Assembly (NCBI RefSeq): GCF_036379515.1 | Contig: NZ_DASVGN010000018.1 | Location: 1 to 64,000, forward strand | Length of the DNA: 64,000 nucleotides | From: Castellaniella sp036379515 | Lineage (GTDB): Bacteria; Pseudomonadota; Gammaproteobacteria; Burkholderiales; Burkholderiaceae_B | Direction: 5' to 3' | In this document: positions 1-8,187 of the stretch, piece after piece | How positions within the stretch are numbered: the stretch's first letter is position 1 | Layout of the letters: every line of letters begins with the position of its first letter | Notes under the pieces: generated by a model | The model's input: the letters and a program-made list of their open reading frames with translations, nothing else | The model's database searches: none | What the model was told of the DNA's origin: nothing | Made by a program: the position numbers and the translations under genes

Positions 1-56
1 GCCTCACGCACCTCGTCGAGCTTGAAAGGTTTGACGATGGCTGTGATCTGCTGCAT
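1..56 (-). CDS. glnB: Nitrogen regulatory protein P-II, 5' end only
   Basis: Only the first codons are inside the window, and the rest of the gene lies beyond base 1. The minus strand reads MQQITAIVKPFKLDEVREA, the near-invariant N-terminus of P-II signal proteins. These trimers sense 2-oxoglutarate and ATP/ADP and control nitrogen assimilation. The ATG at 56 matches the usual family start. An in-frame ATG at 71 would add MAQTD and has a CAGGA sequence 11 bases upstream. GlnB and GlnK cannot be told apart from this fragment. It is divergent from argH. Confidence 0.85.
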   Translation of the reverse strand, partial: MQQITAIVKPFKLDEVRE

Positions 57-130
57 GTCGGTCTGCGCCATGATGTCGATGATCCTGCGGAAAAGCAATT
101 AATATAGCGCAGGTCGGGTGCTGCGTCCGC

Positions 131-144
131 TGCCTGTACAGGCA
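131..144. promoter_or_regulatory. Perfect 14-bp palindrome between glnB and argH
   Basis: TGCCTGTACAGGCA is a perfect dyad in the 147-bp divergent region between the P-II gene and argH. It could be an operator for either gene or a short hairpin in the argH leader. No regulator can be named from the sequence. It is not a LexA box, because the CTGT and ACAG halves abut without the usual eight-base spacer. Confidence 0.35.
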
Positions 145-203
145 AGGCCCGTGTACCCTCTGCAGTGCAGCCCTGCAGGTCTTCTTCTCACCTATTCGTC
201 ACT

Positions 204-1616
204 ATGACCGACACGCCTTCCACTCACAATCAATTCGACAACAAATCCAAAGCCTGGTCCGCCCGGTTCTCCGAGCCCGTCTCCGAGCTGGTCAAGCGCT
301 ACACCGCGTCCGTCGGGTTCGACCAACGCATGGCCACCTTCGACATCCAAGGATCGCTCGCCCACGCCGACATGCTGGCTGCCGTCGGCGTAATCAGCCA
401 GGGAGACCTGGCCTCCATCCAGCGTGGCATGGAGAGAATCCTGGAAGAGATCAAAGACGAACGCTTCACCTGGTCGCTCGATCTCGAAGACGTTCACCTG
501 AACATCGAAAAGCGGCTGGTCGAACTCATCGGTGACGCCGGCAAGCGCCTGCACACGGGACGCTCACGCAACGACCAGGTAGCCACGGACATCCGCTTGT
601 GGCTACGCCACCAGATCGACGTGTGCAGCGGCCTGTTGCGCGACTTGCGCATGCGTCTGGCGAGCCTCGCGCTCGAGCACGCCGACACAATCCTGCCCGG
701 ATTCACGCACCTGCAGGTCGCCCAACCCATCACCTTCGGGCACCACATGCTGGCCTACGCCGAAATGTTCGGCCGAGACGCTGAACGTCTGACCGACTGC
801 CGGCGCCGGGTGAACCGCCTGCCGCTGGGCGCGGCTGCCCTGGCCGGTACGACCTATCCCATCGATCGCGAGCGCGTCGCGCGCACGCTGGGCTTTGACG
901 AAGTCTGCCGCAACTCGCTCGATGCCGTGTCCGACCGCGACTTCGCGATCGAATTCTGCTCTGCAGCCGCGCTCATCATGATGCACATCTCACGCCTGTC
1001 CGAAGAGCTCGTTCTATGGAAGAGTTCGCGCGTGGGCTTCATCGACCTGGCCGATCGATTCTGCACGGGCAGCTCGATCATGCCGCAGAAAAAGAACCCG
1101 GACGTGCCCGAACTCGCGCGTGGCAAAACGGGGCGCGTCTACGGCCACCTGATGGCACTCCTCACTCTGATGAAAAGCCAGCCCCTGGCCTACAACAAAG
1201 ACAACCAGGAAGACAAAGAGGGACTCTTCGACACCGCCGACACCATCCGCGACACGCTCACCATCTTCACGGACATGATGGGTGGGGTAAAGGTCAAACC
1301 CGAGGCCATGCGTGCGGCAGCGCTGCAGGGCTATGCCACGGCCACCGATCTGGCCGATTACCTGGTCAAACGTGGCCTGCCTTTTCGCGACGCACACGAG
1401 ACCGTGGCGCTGGCGGTACGCAGTTGCGAAGAGCGCGGCTGCGACCTGGCCGACCTCACGCTGGAAGAACTGCGCAGCTTCAATGCCGGCATTGGCCCGG
1501 ACGTCTTCGAAGTGCTGACCCTGGAAGGCTCGGTAGCCGCCCGCAAGCACGTGGGGGGCACGGCGCCTGAGCGCGTGCGCATCGAGGCCCAGCAGATCCT
1601 GGATCAGGCACACTGA
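204..1616 (+). CDS. argH: Argininosuccinate lyase
   Basis: Catalyses the last step of arginine synthesis, splitting argininosuccinate into arginine and fumarate in the cytoplasm. The fumarase/aspartase superfamily signature GSSIMPQKKNPD is at residues 289-300 and carries the catalytic serine loop. The N-terminal stretch KAWSARFSEP is typical of ArgH. The 470-aa product from the ATG at 204 fits the family length of about 460-470. An upstream in-frame start at 165 would add 13 poorly conserved residues. The gene stands alone on the plus strand and converges with rlmD, with only 8 bp between the two ends. Confidence 0.96.
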   Translation: MTDTPSTHNQFDNKSKAWSARFSEPVSELVKRYTASVGFDQRMATFDIQGSLAHADMLAAVGVISQGDLASIQRGMERILEEIKDERFTWSLDLEDVHLNIEKRLVELIGDAGKRLHTGRSRNDQVATDIRLWLRHQIDVCSGLLRDLRMRLASLALEHADTILPGFTHLQVAQPITFGHHMLAYAEMFGRDAERLTDCRRRVNRLPLGAAALAGTTYPIDRERVARTLGFDEVCRNSLDAVSDRDFAIEFCSAAALIMMHISRLSEELVLWKSSRVGFIDLADRFCTGSSIMPQKKNPDVPELARGKTGRVYGHLMALLTLMKSQPLAYNKDNQEDKEGLFDTADTIRDTLTIFTDMMGGVKVKPEAMRAAALQGYATATDLADYLVKRGLPFRDAHETVALAVRSCEERGCDLADLTLEELRSFNAGIGPDVFEVLTLEGSVAARKHVGGTAPERVRIEAQQILDQAH

Positions 1617-1624
1617 AGAACGGA

Positions 1625-2947
1625 TCAGGGCTCGAAGACCGCCATGGACTCCACGTGAGCCGTATGCGGGAACATATTGACCGCACCAGCCGCCTTCAGG
1701 GTCCAACCACCCACGTGGTGCAATACGCCGGCATCACGCGCGAGTGTGGCGGGGTTGCAGGACACGTACACCACCCGCCGGGGCCGCTCTTCGGGCGCGA
1801 GTGCCGCCAAGGCCTGCGCAACCGCCAACGCCCCTTCTCGAGGCGGGTCGATCACCATCCGGTCAAAGTGCCCCAACCGCCGCAGCCAGTCGGCGTCAAC
1901 TTCGAACAGATTCAGCTCGGTGAACGTTGCGCGCACCGCCAAGCCCTGATTTTCCGCATCTTCGCGTGCTCGGGCAACCAGCGTGGCACTGCCCTCAATG
2001 CCCACGACCTCACGAGCCTGCGTTGCCAGAGGCAGGCTGAAATTTCCCAAGCCGCAGAACAGGTCCGCGACTCGATCCGTCGCCTGCACGTCCAATAATT
2101 GCAGTGCGCGCGCAATCAACGCCTGGTTGATGTGCGGATTCACCTGCGTGAAGTCCGTAGGTCGGTAATGCATGCGCAGACCGTACGCCGGCAAGGAATA
2201 GGCCAAGGCATCCCGCTGCAGAGGGTCCAGAGGGTGCGCCGAATCGGGCCCTTGGGGCTGCAGCCACCAGACGATCTGATGGTGTTCACCAAAAGCGCGC
2301 AACTGTGCAATGTCCTGATCGGTCAGAGGCTCCAGATGACGCAGACAGAACACCGTGGCCTCGTCGCCCACGGCAACTTCGATCTGTGGCATGCGATCAG
2401 GATGCGACAGGCTTTCGATGAGCCGCCGCAAGGGTACGAGCAAAGCGGACACATGGGGAGGCAGCACCAGACATTGTCGAATATCGGCTACATAGCTACT
2501 TGCCCGCTCGCGAAAACCAACCAGCACTCCCCCCTTCTTGGCCACGTAGCGCACCGACAAGCGAGCACGATGGCGATATCTCCAGGTGGGCCCCTGAAGG
2601 GCTGGCAGGATCTGGCAGGGAGGGACCTTGGCAATATGCTCCAGCGCGTCTTCAAGAGCCCGCTGCTTGATGGCCAGCTGCGCTGCGGGTTCAAGGTGCT
2701 GCATCGCGCAGCCCCCACAGACGCCAAAGTGCGGGCAGGCGGGGACCGTCCGCTGGGACGAGGCTTGCAACACCTGCTCGGTGACCGCTTTGTCGAACGA
2801 GGGTTTGCGGCGAGTGATGCGCGCCACCACACGTTCGCCAGGCAGGGCACCCTGCACAAACGCGACCTTGCCGTCGTGGTGTGCAATCCCCTGCCCGTCG
2901 AGGTCCAGAGACTCGATGTCCAGTGTCAGCAGTTTGGGATCAATCAT
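1625..2947 (-). CDS. rlmD: 23S rRNA (uracil-1939-C5)-methyltransferase RlmD
   Basis: SAM-dependent enzyme that makes m5U1939 in 23S rRNA. An N-terminal TRAM-like domain (about residues 1-60) precedes the iron-sulfur ligands Cys71, Cys77, Cys80 and Cys159, which match the four [4Fe-4S] cysteines of E. coli RumA/RlmD in spacing. The C-terminal methyltransferase domain contains VYVSCNPATLARD, whose cysteine is the nucleophile. The ATG at 2947 gives 440 aa, and it overlaps the stop of the upstream exonuclease by 8 nt. It is the last gene of the surE-pcm-nlpD-exonuclease-rlmD run, so translational coupling is likely. Confidence 0.94.
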   Translation of the reverse strand: MIDPKLLTLDIESLDLDGQGIAHHDGKVAFVQGALPGERVVARITRRKPSFDKAVTEQVLQASSQRTVPACPHFGVCGGCAMQHLEPAAQLAIKQRALEDALEHIAKVPPCQILPALQGPTWRYRHRARLSVRYVAKKGGVLVGFRERASSYVADIRQCLVLPPHVSALLVPLRRLIESLSHPDRMPQIEVAVGDEATVFCLRHLEPLTDQDIAQLRAFGEHHQIVWWLQPQGPDSAHPLDPLQRDALAYSLPAYGLRMHYRPTDFTQVNPHINQALIARALQLLDVQATDRVADLFCGLGNFSLPLATQAREVVGIEGSATLVARAREDAENQGLAVRATFTELNLFEVDADWLRRLGHFDRMVIDPPREGALAVAQALAALAPEERPRRVVYVSCNPATLARDAGVLHHVGGWTLKAAGAVNMFPHTAHVESMAVFEP

Positions 2948-3719
2948 GTGGCCAGGCGGCGAGGAATTCTTCCCAGTGGGGCGCTTTGATGGCAGCAAGG
3001 GAATCGCGCACGAGGGCAATTTCGTCGGCATAGGCCTGAGCGTCAAGCTCGCCCTTGATCAACCGAAAGCGGCAATACAGCAACCAGGTGTTGACGACAT
3101 CGGTTTCGCAGTAATTGCGCACGTGTTGACGATCTCCCACCTGCCACGTCTGCCAGACTTGATCGCCGTGAATATCCAGTTTGCCCGGAAAACCGCACAG
3201 TTTGGCGAGTTGATCCAACGGCGCGTTCGCGCGACCGTTGAATTTCGCCAGCACGTCCATGAGATCGACGTGTCGTGTGTGGTAGCGGTTCAGGTAGTTG
3301 TTGAAGCGGAATTCGCGGTCGTCATCTCCGGTATCCCAGTAGCGCGGTGCCGAAACCCCGTGGATGAGACTGCGATAGTGCAGCACCGGCAAATCGAAGC
3401 CTGACCCGTTCCAGCTGACCAGAGTAGGCGTGTAATGCCCCACCGTCTTGAAGAACGCTGCGATGAGCGATTCTTCGGGATCATCAGCCTGCCCGAGGGC
3501 GCGCACGCGGAACCCCTGATCGTCGCGAAACACACAGCCCACTACGACGATCTTCTGCAAGTGAAGCGGCAGAAAGTCATTGCCATGCGTCTCGCGGCGC
3601 TCGGCCAACGCAGCCTCGATCACAGCAGCATCGTCCCGCCCTTGCCAGTCGGGATTCAGACGACGCAGCCCCTCCGCATCGGGAATGGTCTCGAGATCAA
3701 AGACCAGCGTAGGAATCAT
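2940..3719 (-). CDS. PolB-like DEDD-family 3'-5' exonuclease
   Basis: 259-aa stand-alone exonuclease resembling the proofreading domain of family-B DNA polymerases. ExoI is FDLETIP with metal ligands Asp8 and Glu10. ExoII is in VSWNGSGFDLPVL, and ExoIII is in NYCETDVVNTWLLY. No polymerase domain follows. Its substrate in the cell is not known to me; a role in DNA or RNA end processing is an inference from the fold. The start overlaps the nlpD stop by 4 nt (ATGA) and its own end overlaps rlmD by 8 nt, so all three are co-transcribed. It occupies the place downstream of nlpD where rpoS is found in many proteobacteria. Confidence 0.85.
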   Translation of the reverse strand: MIPTLVFDLETIPDAEGLRRLNPDWQGRDDAAVIEAALAERRETHGNDFLPLHLQKIVVVGCVFRDDQGFRVRALGQADDPEESLIAAFFKTVGHYTPTLVSWNGSGFDLPVLHYRSLIHGVSAPRYWDTGDDDREFRFNNYLNRYHTRHVDLMDVLAKFNGRANAPLDQLAKLCGFPGKLDIHGDQVWQTWQVGDRQHVRNYCETDVVNTWLLYCRFRLIKGELDAQAYADEIALVRDSLAAIKAPHWEEFLAAWPHD

Positions 3720-4558
3720 CGCGCAGGCAGATAAGACAGAGGATTGACCGGTGTGCCCTGGCGCCGGATCTCGAAGTGCAGACGAGGTGAAGAGGTATCC
3801 GTCTGACCCAAGGTGGCGATTTTGGTGCCCTTCTTGACGGTAGCCCCCGTCTTGACCAGCAATGTCTGATTGTGAGCGTACGCCGTGATGAAACCATTGG
3901 TGTGGCCCAGCAAAATCAAATTACCCAGGCCCCGTACGCCATTGCCGGCATACATGACCTTGCCATCTGCTGCTGCCAGTACCGGAGAACCCAGCGGCCC
4001 TTCAATGTCGATCCCCTTGGTGTTGCTGTTGAACCCTTGAATGATCTTGCCAGTTGCCGGCCAGCCCCACGAAACCAGGCTCGCGTCGCTGGCACGGCTG
4101 GCCGAGGTGGTGGACGCGGGCGCTTGTTCGGCAGCCCCTGACGAACTGGGTTTGGACGACGAGACAGGTGACGCCACCGGCACTGGCGTGGCCACGACCG
4201 CAGGAGTTGCGCTGGAAGAGGCGGACGCGCTGCCGTCCAGTCTGAGAACCTGACCAATGGCAAGCTGGCCGGGATCGTTGATGTTGTTCAACTGCTCCAG
4301 CCTGGACACCGACACTCCATGATCACGCGCAATTTTGTAGAGCGTATCGCCGGAACGCACCGTGTAAGTGCCCTGAGCCGAGGCGGACGAACCTGCTGAG
4401 GTTCCGCCTGTGGACTGATCACTGACTGGGGCCCGCGACGTGCGCGACGCGCAGCCTGCCAGCACAGCAGTGGACAGCAAGACGGTCAATAGCAGAATGC
4501 GCCCGGTGCGGCGGGATTGAATGAACGGGCCTTCTGTTACCAGCGTCCCATCGAGCAT
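3716..4558 (-). CDS. nlpD: NlpD-like LysM/LytM lipoprotein (amidase activator)
   Basis: Envelope lipoprotein that probably activates a cell-division N-acetylmuramyl-L-alanine amidase. A signal peptide with lipobox LAGC puts the acylated Cys at residue 36. LysM spans about 64-107, then a low-complexity Ser/Ala/Pro linker, then an M23/LytM domain at about 180-275. The LytM zinc site is degenerate: KGIDI lacks the preceding His, and the final HxH has become RLH (Arg259, His261). That is the state known for the non-enzymatic activators NlpD and EnvC. AGGAG lies 6 bases before the ATG. It follows pcm by 13 bp. Confidence 0.9.
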   Translation of the reverse strand: MLDGTLVTEGPFIQSRRTGRILLLTVLLSTAVLAGCASRTSRAPVSDQSTGGTSAGSSASAQGTYTVRSGDTLYKIARDHGVSVSRLEQLNNINDPGQLAIGQVLRLDGSASASSSATPAVVATPVPVASPVSSSKPSSSGAAEQAPASTTSASRASDASLVSWGWPATGKIIQGFNSNTKGIDIEGPLGSPVLAAADGKVMYAGNGVRGLGNLILLGHTNGFITAYAHNQTLLVKTGATVKKGTKIATLGQTDTSSPRLHFEIRRQGTPVNPLSYLPAR

Positions 4559-4571
4559 ATGGTTCTCCTAC

Positions 4572-5399
4572 TCAGAGCTGCGTGCCAGGACGCAGTGGTA
4601 CAAATCGGACATCCTGAAGCTCGACACGTTGCCAGGAAGTGGCAGCCGTGCGTTCGATCAGGATCAAGCGCTGATGCGTAGTGCCTTCGGGCGCAATCAA
4701 ACGCGCACCAACAGCCAACTGATGCAGCAGGGTCTCTGGGATTTTAACGCCCGCAGCCGCAACAACAATGCCATCAAAAGGGGCATGGTGTTCAAGACCC
4801 AACATCCCATCCCCAAACACCAGACGCACCCGGCTGCGCGAGCGTCCCTGCGAGAGGTTCATGCGTGCCTGTTCAAAGAGGCCACGGACGCGCTCGACCG
4901 CAAACACTTCAGGCACATACTGTGCCAGCACGGCGGCCTGATACCCGCAACCAGCGCCAATCTCAAGCACCCGTTGCAGGCGACGGCCTTCAGAAATCAC
5001 CGACAACATGTGCGCCACGACCCAGGGCTGGGAAATCGTCTGACCATAACCAATAGGCAGCGCAGCGTCTTCGTAGGCCCGGCTCGCAAGCCCCTGGTCG
5101 ACAAACAAATGCCGAGGCACAGCCTGCATCGCGGCCAGCACCCGATCGTCGGCAATGCCTTGCTCACGCAGGCGGCGCACCATCTGGGTGCGCAAGCGGT
5201 CGGAATTCAGTCCAAGATTGGCCGCAGGCGCAGGTATCGGATGCCTATCTGGCGTTTCCGGAAGGGTAAAGGGTTTGGGCCCATGGATACGGGTATTGCT
5301 GTTGGCCGGCGAATACCCCGGCCCAGGCGAAGACCCCCAGTTGGTCGTGCCAGGGCGACGCGGCCTGTCAAGCGGATGACGCGGCTTATAGTTGCCCAT
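4572..5399 (-). CDS. pcm: Protein-L-isoaspartate O-methyltransferase
   Basis: Repairs isomerised Asp/Asn residues by methylating L-isoaspartyl carboxyls with SAM. The conserved active-site region is ALPIGYGQTISQPWVVAHM, and the SAM loop VLEIGAGCGYQAAVLAQ follows. The product is 275 aa against about 210 for E. coli Pcm. The extra is a 60-65-residue Pro/Arg-rich N-terminal extension without signal-peptide character. The start codon shares its A with the surE stop (TGATG), so translation is probably coupled. It belongs to the surE-pcm-nlpD block. Confidence 0.93.
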   Translation of the reverse strand: MGNYKPRHPLDRPRRPGTTNWGSSPGPGYSPANSNTRIHGPKPFTLPETPDRHPIPAPAANLGLNSDRLRTQMVRRLREQGIADDRVLAAMQAVPRHLFVDQGLASRAYEDAALPIGYGQTISQPWVVAHMLSVISEGRRLQRVLEIGAGCGYQAAVLAQYVPEVFAVERVRGLFEQARMNLSQGRSRSRVRLVFGDGMLGLEHHAPFDGIVVAAAGVKIPETLLHQLAVGARLIAPEGTTHQRLILIERTAATSWQRVELQDVRFVPLRPGTQL

Positions 5400-6142
5400 C
5401 AGGCCTCTACCCAGCCCGCGAGGGCGGCGGCTTGCGTATGATCAGTCAAATCCAGATGTAGCGGGGTCAGCGAGACCGCACGATCATCAATGGCACCGAA
5501 ATCAGTGTCGGGGCCGCCATCCAGCGCACATCCCACCGGGCCGATCCAATACACGGTTTCTCCGTAGGGCGTGGTACTGCGTACCACAGGTTCTGCAGGA
5601 TGCCGACGGCCCAGCCGCGTGGCCCTAAAACCTGTGAGTTCGGAATAAGGCACCGCAGGCACATTGACGTTCAGCAGCAGCGGCTCAGGCCACGGCCGGG
5701 CAGCAAAACGCCCCACCAGTTCGTGTGCCACTCGAACGGCACAATCAAGATGCTTCCAGTCGCGTTCGACCAATGAAAACGCCATGGATGGAATGCCGAA
5801 AAGATAACCTTCTGTGGCGGCGGCAACCGTCCCGGAATACAAGGTGTCGTCGCCCATATTGGCGCCATTGTTGATCCCGGAGACCAGCAAATCAGGGCGA
5901 AAATCGAGCAAACCGTGCAAGGCCACATGCACACAATCGGAAGGCGTGCCATTGATGTAATAGAAGCCGTTGGCAGCCTGACGCACCGAGAGAGGGCGAC
6001 GCAACGACAAAGAATTGGACGCACCGCTACTGTTGGTTTCTGGAGCGACGACTGTCACTTCGCCCAATGGCTGCAGGGCGTGCGCCAGCGCTTCGATGCC
6101 AGCTGCGGTGTAACCGTCGTCATTGGACACCAATATGCGCAT
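5399..6142 (-). CDS. surE: 5'/3'-nucleotidase SurE
   Basis: Metal-dependent survival-protein phosphatase acting on nucleoside monophosphates. The start MRILVSNDDGYTAAGIEAL carries the metal ligands Asp8 and Asp9. SGINNGANMGDDTLYSGTVAAA is the family's second signature. The ATG at 6142 gives 247 aa, the usual length. It is first in the leftward operon surE-pcm-nlpD-exonuclease-rlmD and divergent from plsY, so its promoter must lie in 6143-6267. Confidence 0.95.
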   Translation of the reverse strand: MRILVSNDDGYTAAGIEALAHALQPLGEVTVVAPETNSSGASNSLSLRRPLSVRQAANGFYYINGTPSDCVHVALHGLLDFRPDLLVSGINNGANMGDDTLYSGTVAAATEGYLFGIPSMAFSLVERDWKHLDCAVRVAHELVGRFAARPWPEPLLLNVNVPAVPYSELTGFRATRLGRRHPAEPVVRSTTPYGETVYWIGPVGCALDGGPDTDFGAIDDRAVSLTPLHLDLTDHTQAAALAGWVEA

Positions 6143-6267
6143 CCCCTCGTCCTCGTCCGTATGAATCCAGATGATGCGAATTGTACCCGGGGACAAACCC
6201 GAAGGTGCCGGCAGGCGGCAAACGATGCTATAGAATGTCTCTCCATCTTCCACCCCCTTTCCTTGCA

Positions 6268-6984
6268 ATGTTCCAGTCATTCGCGCCGGCAGGCACTCTC
6301 GTAGCCCTGATTGTTGGCTACCTGCTGGGCTCCATTTCCTTCGCCGTCGTCATCAGCCGGCTGATGGGTCTGAGCGACCCCAGAACTTTCGGATCCGGCA
6401 ATCCAGGCGCCACCAATGTTCTGCGTAGCGGCAACAAGCTGGCTGCAGCACTGACGCTGATTGGAGATGCCGCCAAGGGCTGGGTAGCAGTTGCGTTGGC
6501 TGCCTGGGCACTCGAGCAGGGCCACGTGGGGGCAGCAGCCGTGCCATTGGCAGGCCTGGGAGCCTTTCTAGGCCACTTGTATCCGGTGTTTCTACGGTTC
6601 CACGGCGGCAAGGGTGTGGCAACGGCCCTGGGGATATTGCTTGGGCTGCAGCCCTGGCTGGCGTTGGCGACGGTGGCCACCTGGATCATCATAGCGGTTA
6701 CGCTGCGATATTCATCGCTGGCCGCGATCATGGCGGCCATCTTTGCGCCGTTCTATTACATCTTGGGCGCGGATGTCGCCTGGCGCATGAACTCGCTCAC
6801 GGCAGCTGTCATCACCTTCGTCAGCGTCATGATTCTGGCGCGCCACAAAGCCAACATCAGCCGGCTACTGGCAGGCAAAGAAGGCCGTATCGGTGCCAAA
6901 AAAGCCGCCGCAAGCGCCCGTGCCGAACAGGCCGCTGCTGCAAAGCAGGCAAGCGGCGGCCATCACCACGCCCACAAAAAATAA
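6268..6984 (+). CDS. plsY: Glycerol-3-phosphate acyltransferase PlsY
   Basis: Inner-membrane enzyme that transfers an acyl group from acyl-phosphate to glycerol-3-phosphate, the first step of phosphatidate synthesis. Signatures are GSGNPGATNVLR and LGHLYPVFLRFHGGKGVAT, with about five hydrophobic segments. The C-terminal tail (about residues 205-238) is Ala/Lys/Gln rich and ends in HHHAHKK, beyond the usual end of the family. The start at 6268 is preferred; an in-frame ATG at 6235 would add 11 residues and overlaps a TATAGAAT that looks like a -10 element. Confidence 0.92.
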   Translation: MFQSFAPAGTLVALIVGYLLGSISFAVVISRLMGLSDPRTFGSGNPGATNVLRSGNKLAAALTLIGDAAKGWVAVALAAWALEQGHVGAAAVPLAGLGAFLGHLYPVFLRFHGGKGVATALGILLGLQPWLALATVATWIIIAVTLRYSSLAAIMAAIFAPFYYILGADVAWRMNSLTAAVITFVSVMILARHKANISRLLAGKEGRIGAKKAAASARAEQAAAAKQASGGHHHAHKK

Positions 6985-7011
6985 GCAACACCAGGCCGCA
7001 CCAGCCTCGCG

Positions 7012-8055
7012 TCACGCAACACAGATATCCTGCAGGTCCCAGCGCGGATACACCCCGAAGGCAGGGTCGCGCAGAGCGGGCAGATCTACCAGGCCGGCAC
7101 GCACGCGCTGCACGGCTGCCCAGGCAATCATTGCGCCATTGTCGGTGCACAAAGACAGTGGCGGAAAATACACGCGCCCTCCCGTCGAGGCTAGCGCAGC
7201 CTGCAACTTGGCGCGCAAATGCCGATTGGCACCTACCCCGCCCGCGACGACCAGAGTGTTCAAGCCAGAAACACGCAAGGCCTGCAGCGACTTTGCCGCC
7301 AGCACGTCCACAATGGCGGCTTGCGTAGAGGCCGCCAAGTCGGCTCGGGCCACCGCATCAGTGGCCCGGCCCTCGGCCTCAAGCGCCCGCATGCGGGTCA
7401 ACACAGCCGTTTTGAGGCCACTGAAACTGAAATCCAGGTCATGGCTGTGCAACATGGGACGAGGCAAGGCATAGGCGTCCGGATTACCTGATTCCGCGAG
7501 CTTCGAAAGCTCGGGCCCTCCGGGGTAATTCAAGCCCAGCAATTTTGCACTCTTGTCAAAGGCCTCACCGGCCGCATCGTCAAGCGTTTCACCCAATAAT
7601 TCATAGCGCCCCACACCTGACACACGCATCAGTTGAGTATGGCCACCTGATACGAGCAGCGCCACAAATGGGAATTCGGGCGCATCGTCGGCCAGCTGAG
7701 GAGATAACAGATGGCCTTCCAGATGGTGAATGGGAATGGCAGGAAGGCCCCGCGCCCAGGCAAAAGATTTGGCAAAACTTGCGCCCACCAGCAACGCACC
7801 CGCAAGGCCGGGTCCAGCGGTATACGCCACCGCATCCAGGTCGGATGCCTGAATACCCGCTTTTTGCAAAGCCTGTCGCGTCAAGGGAACGATTCTGCGG
7901 ATATGGTCGCGTGATGCCAGTTCGGGCACGACCCCGCCATATTCTCGGTGCATGGCAATCTGGCTATGCAACACATGCGCCAGCAGGCCTTTTTCAGTGC
8001 TGGCGACCGCGACACCGGTCTCATCACAAGAGCTTTCAAATCCAATAATCAACAT
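7012..8055 (-). CDS. tsaD: tRNA N6-adenosine threonylcarbamoyltransferase TsaD
   Basis: Catalytic subunit for the universal t6A37 modification of ANN-decoding tRNAs. Features are IIGFESSCDETG at the N-terminus, IHHLEGHLLSP (metal-binding His pair), and LLVSGGHTQLM and GGVGANRHLR of the ASKHA nucleotide fold. The ATG at 8055 gives 347 aa, matching E. coli TsaD; the frame stays open 20 codons upstream without family similarity. It converges with plsY (27 bp between ends) and is divergent from the purine permease. Confidence 0.96.
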   Translation of the reverse strand: MLIIGFESSCDETGVAVASTEKGLLAHVLHSQIAMHREYGGVVPELASRDHIRRIVPLTRQALQKAGIQASDLDAVAYTAGPGLAGALLVGASFAKSFAWARGLPAIPIHHLEGHLLSPQLADDAPEFPFVALLVSGGHTQLMRVSGVGRYELLGETLDDAAGEAFDKSAKLLGLNYPGGPELSKLAESGNPDAYALPRPMLHSHDLDFSFSGLKTAVLTRMRALEAEGRATDAVARADLAASTQAAIVDVLAAKSLQALRVSGLNTLVVAGGVGANRHLRAKLQAALASTGGRVYFPPLSLCTDNGAMIAWAAVQRVRAGLVDLPALRDPAFGVYPRWDLQDICVA

Positions 8056-8187
8056 GGCGTGATAGTCGGTATCAGGGCCGAATAACATGGTGTTTCCCAG
8101 TATACGGCCGTTCACAAAAGGGCTTTAGAATGAGGCCGTCTCGCAATAGGCCACGACAATCGGCCGTCACCCAAAGGACCCATCCAC

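Noticed and set aside
131..144. LexA (SOS) box reading of the CTGTACAG palindrome.
   Set aside because: LexA sites need CTGT and ACAG about eight bases apart; here they abut.
2099..2989. A 296-codon open frame antisense to rlmD.
   Set aside because: No family features; rlmD has all four iron-sulfur cysteines and the catalytic motif on the other strand.
8056..8187. Purine riboswitch ahead of the purine permease.
   Set aside because: No three-way-junction layout or conserved core could be recognised in the 132 bp.
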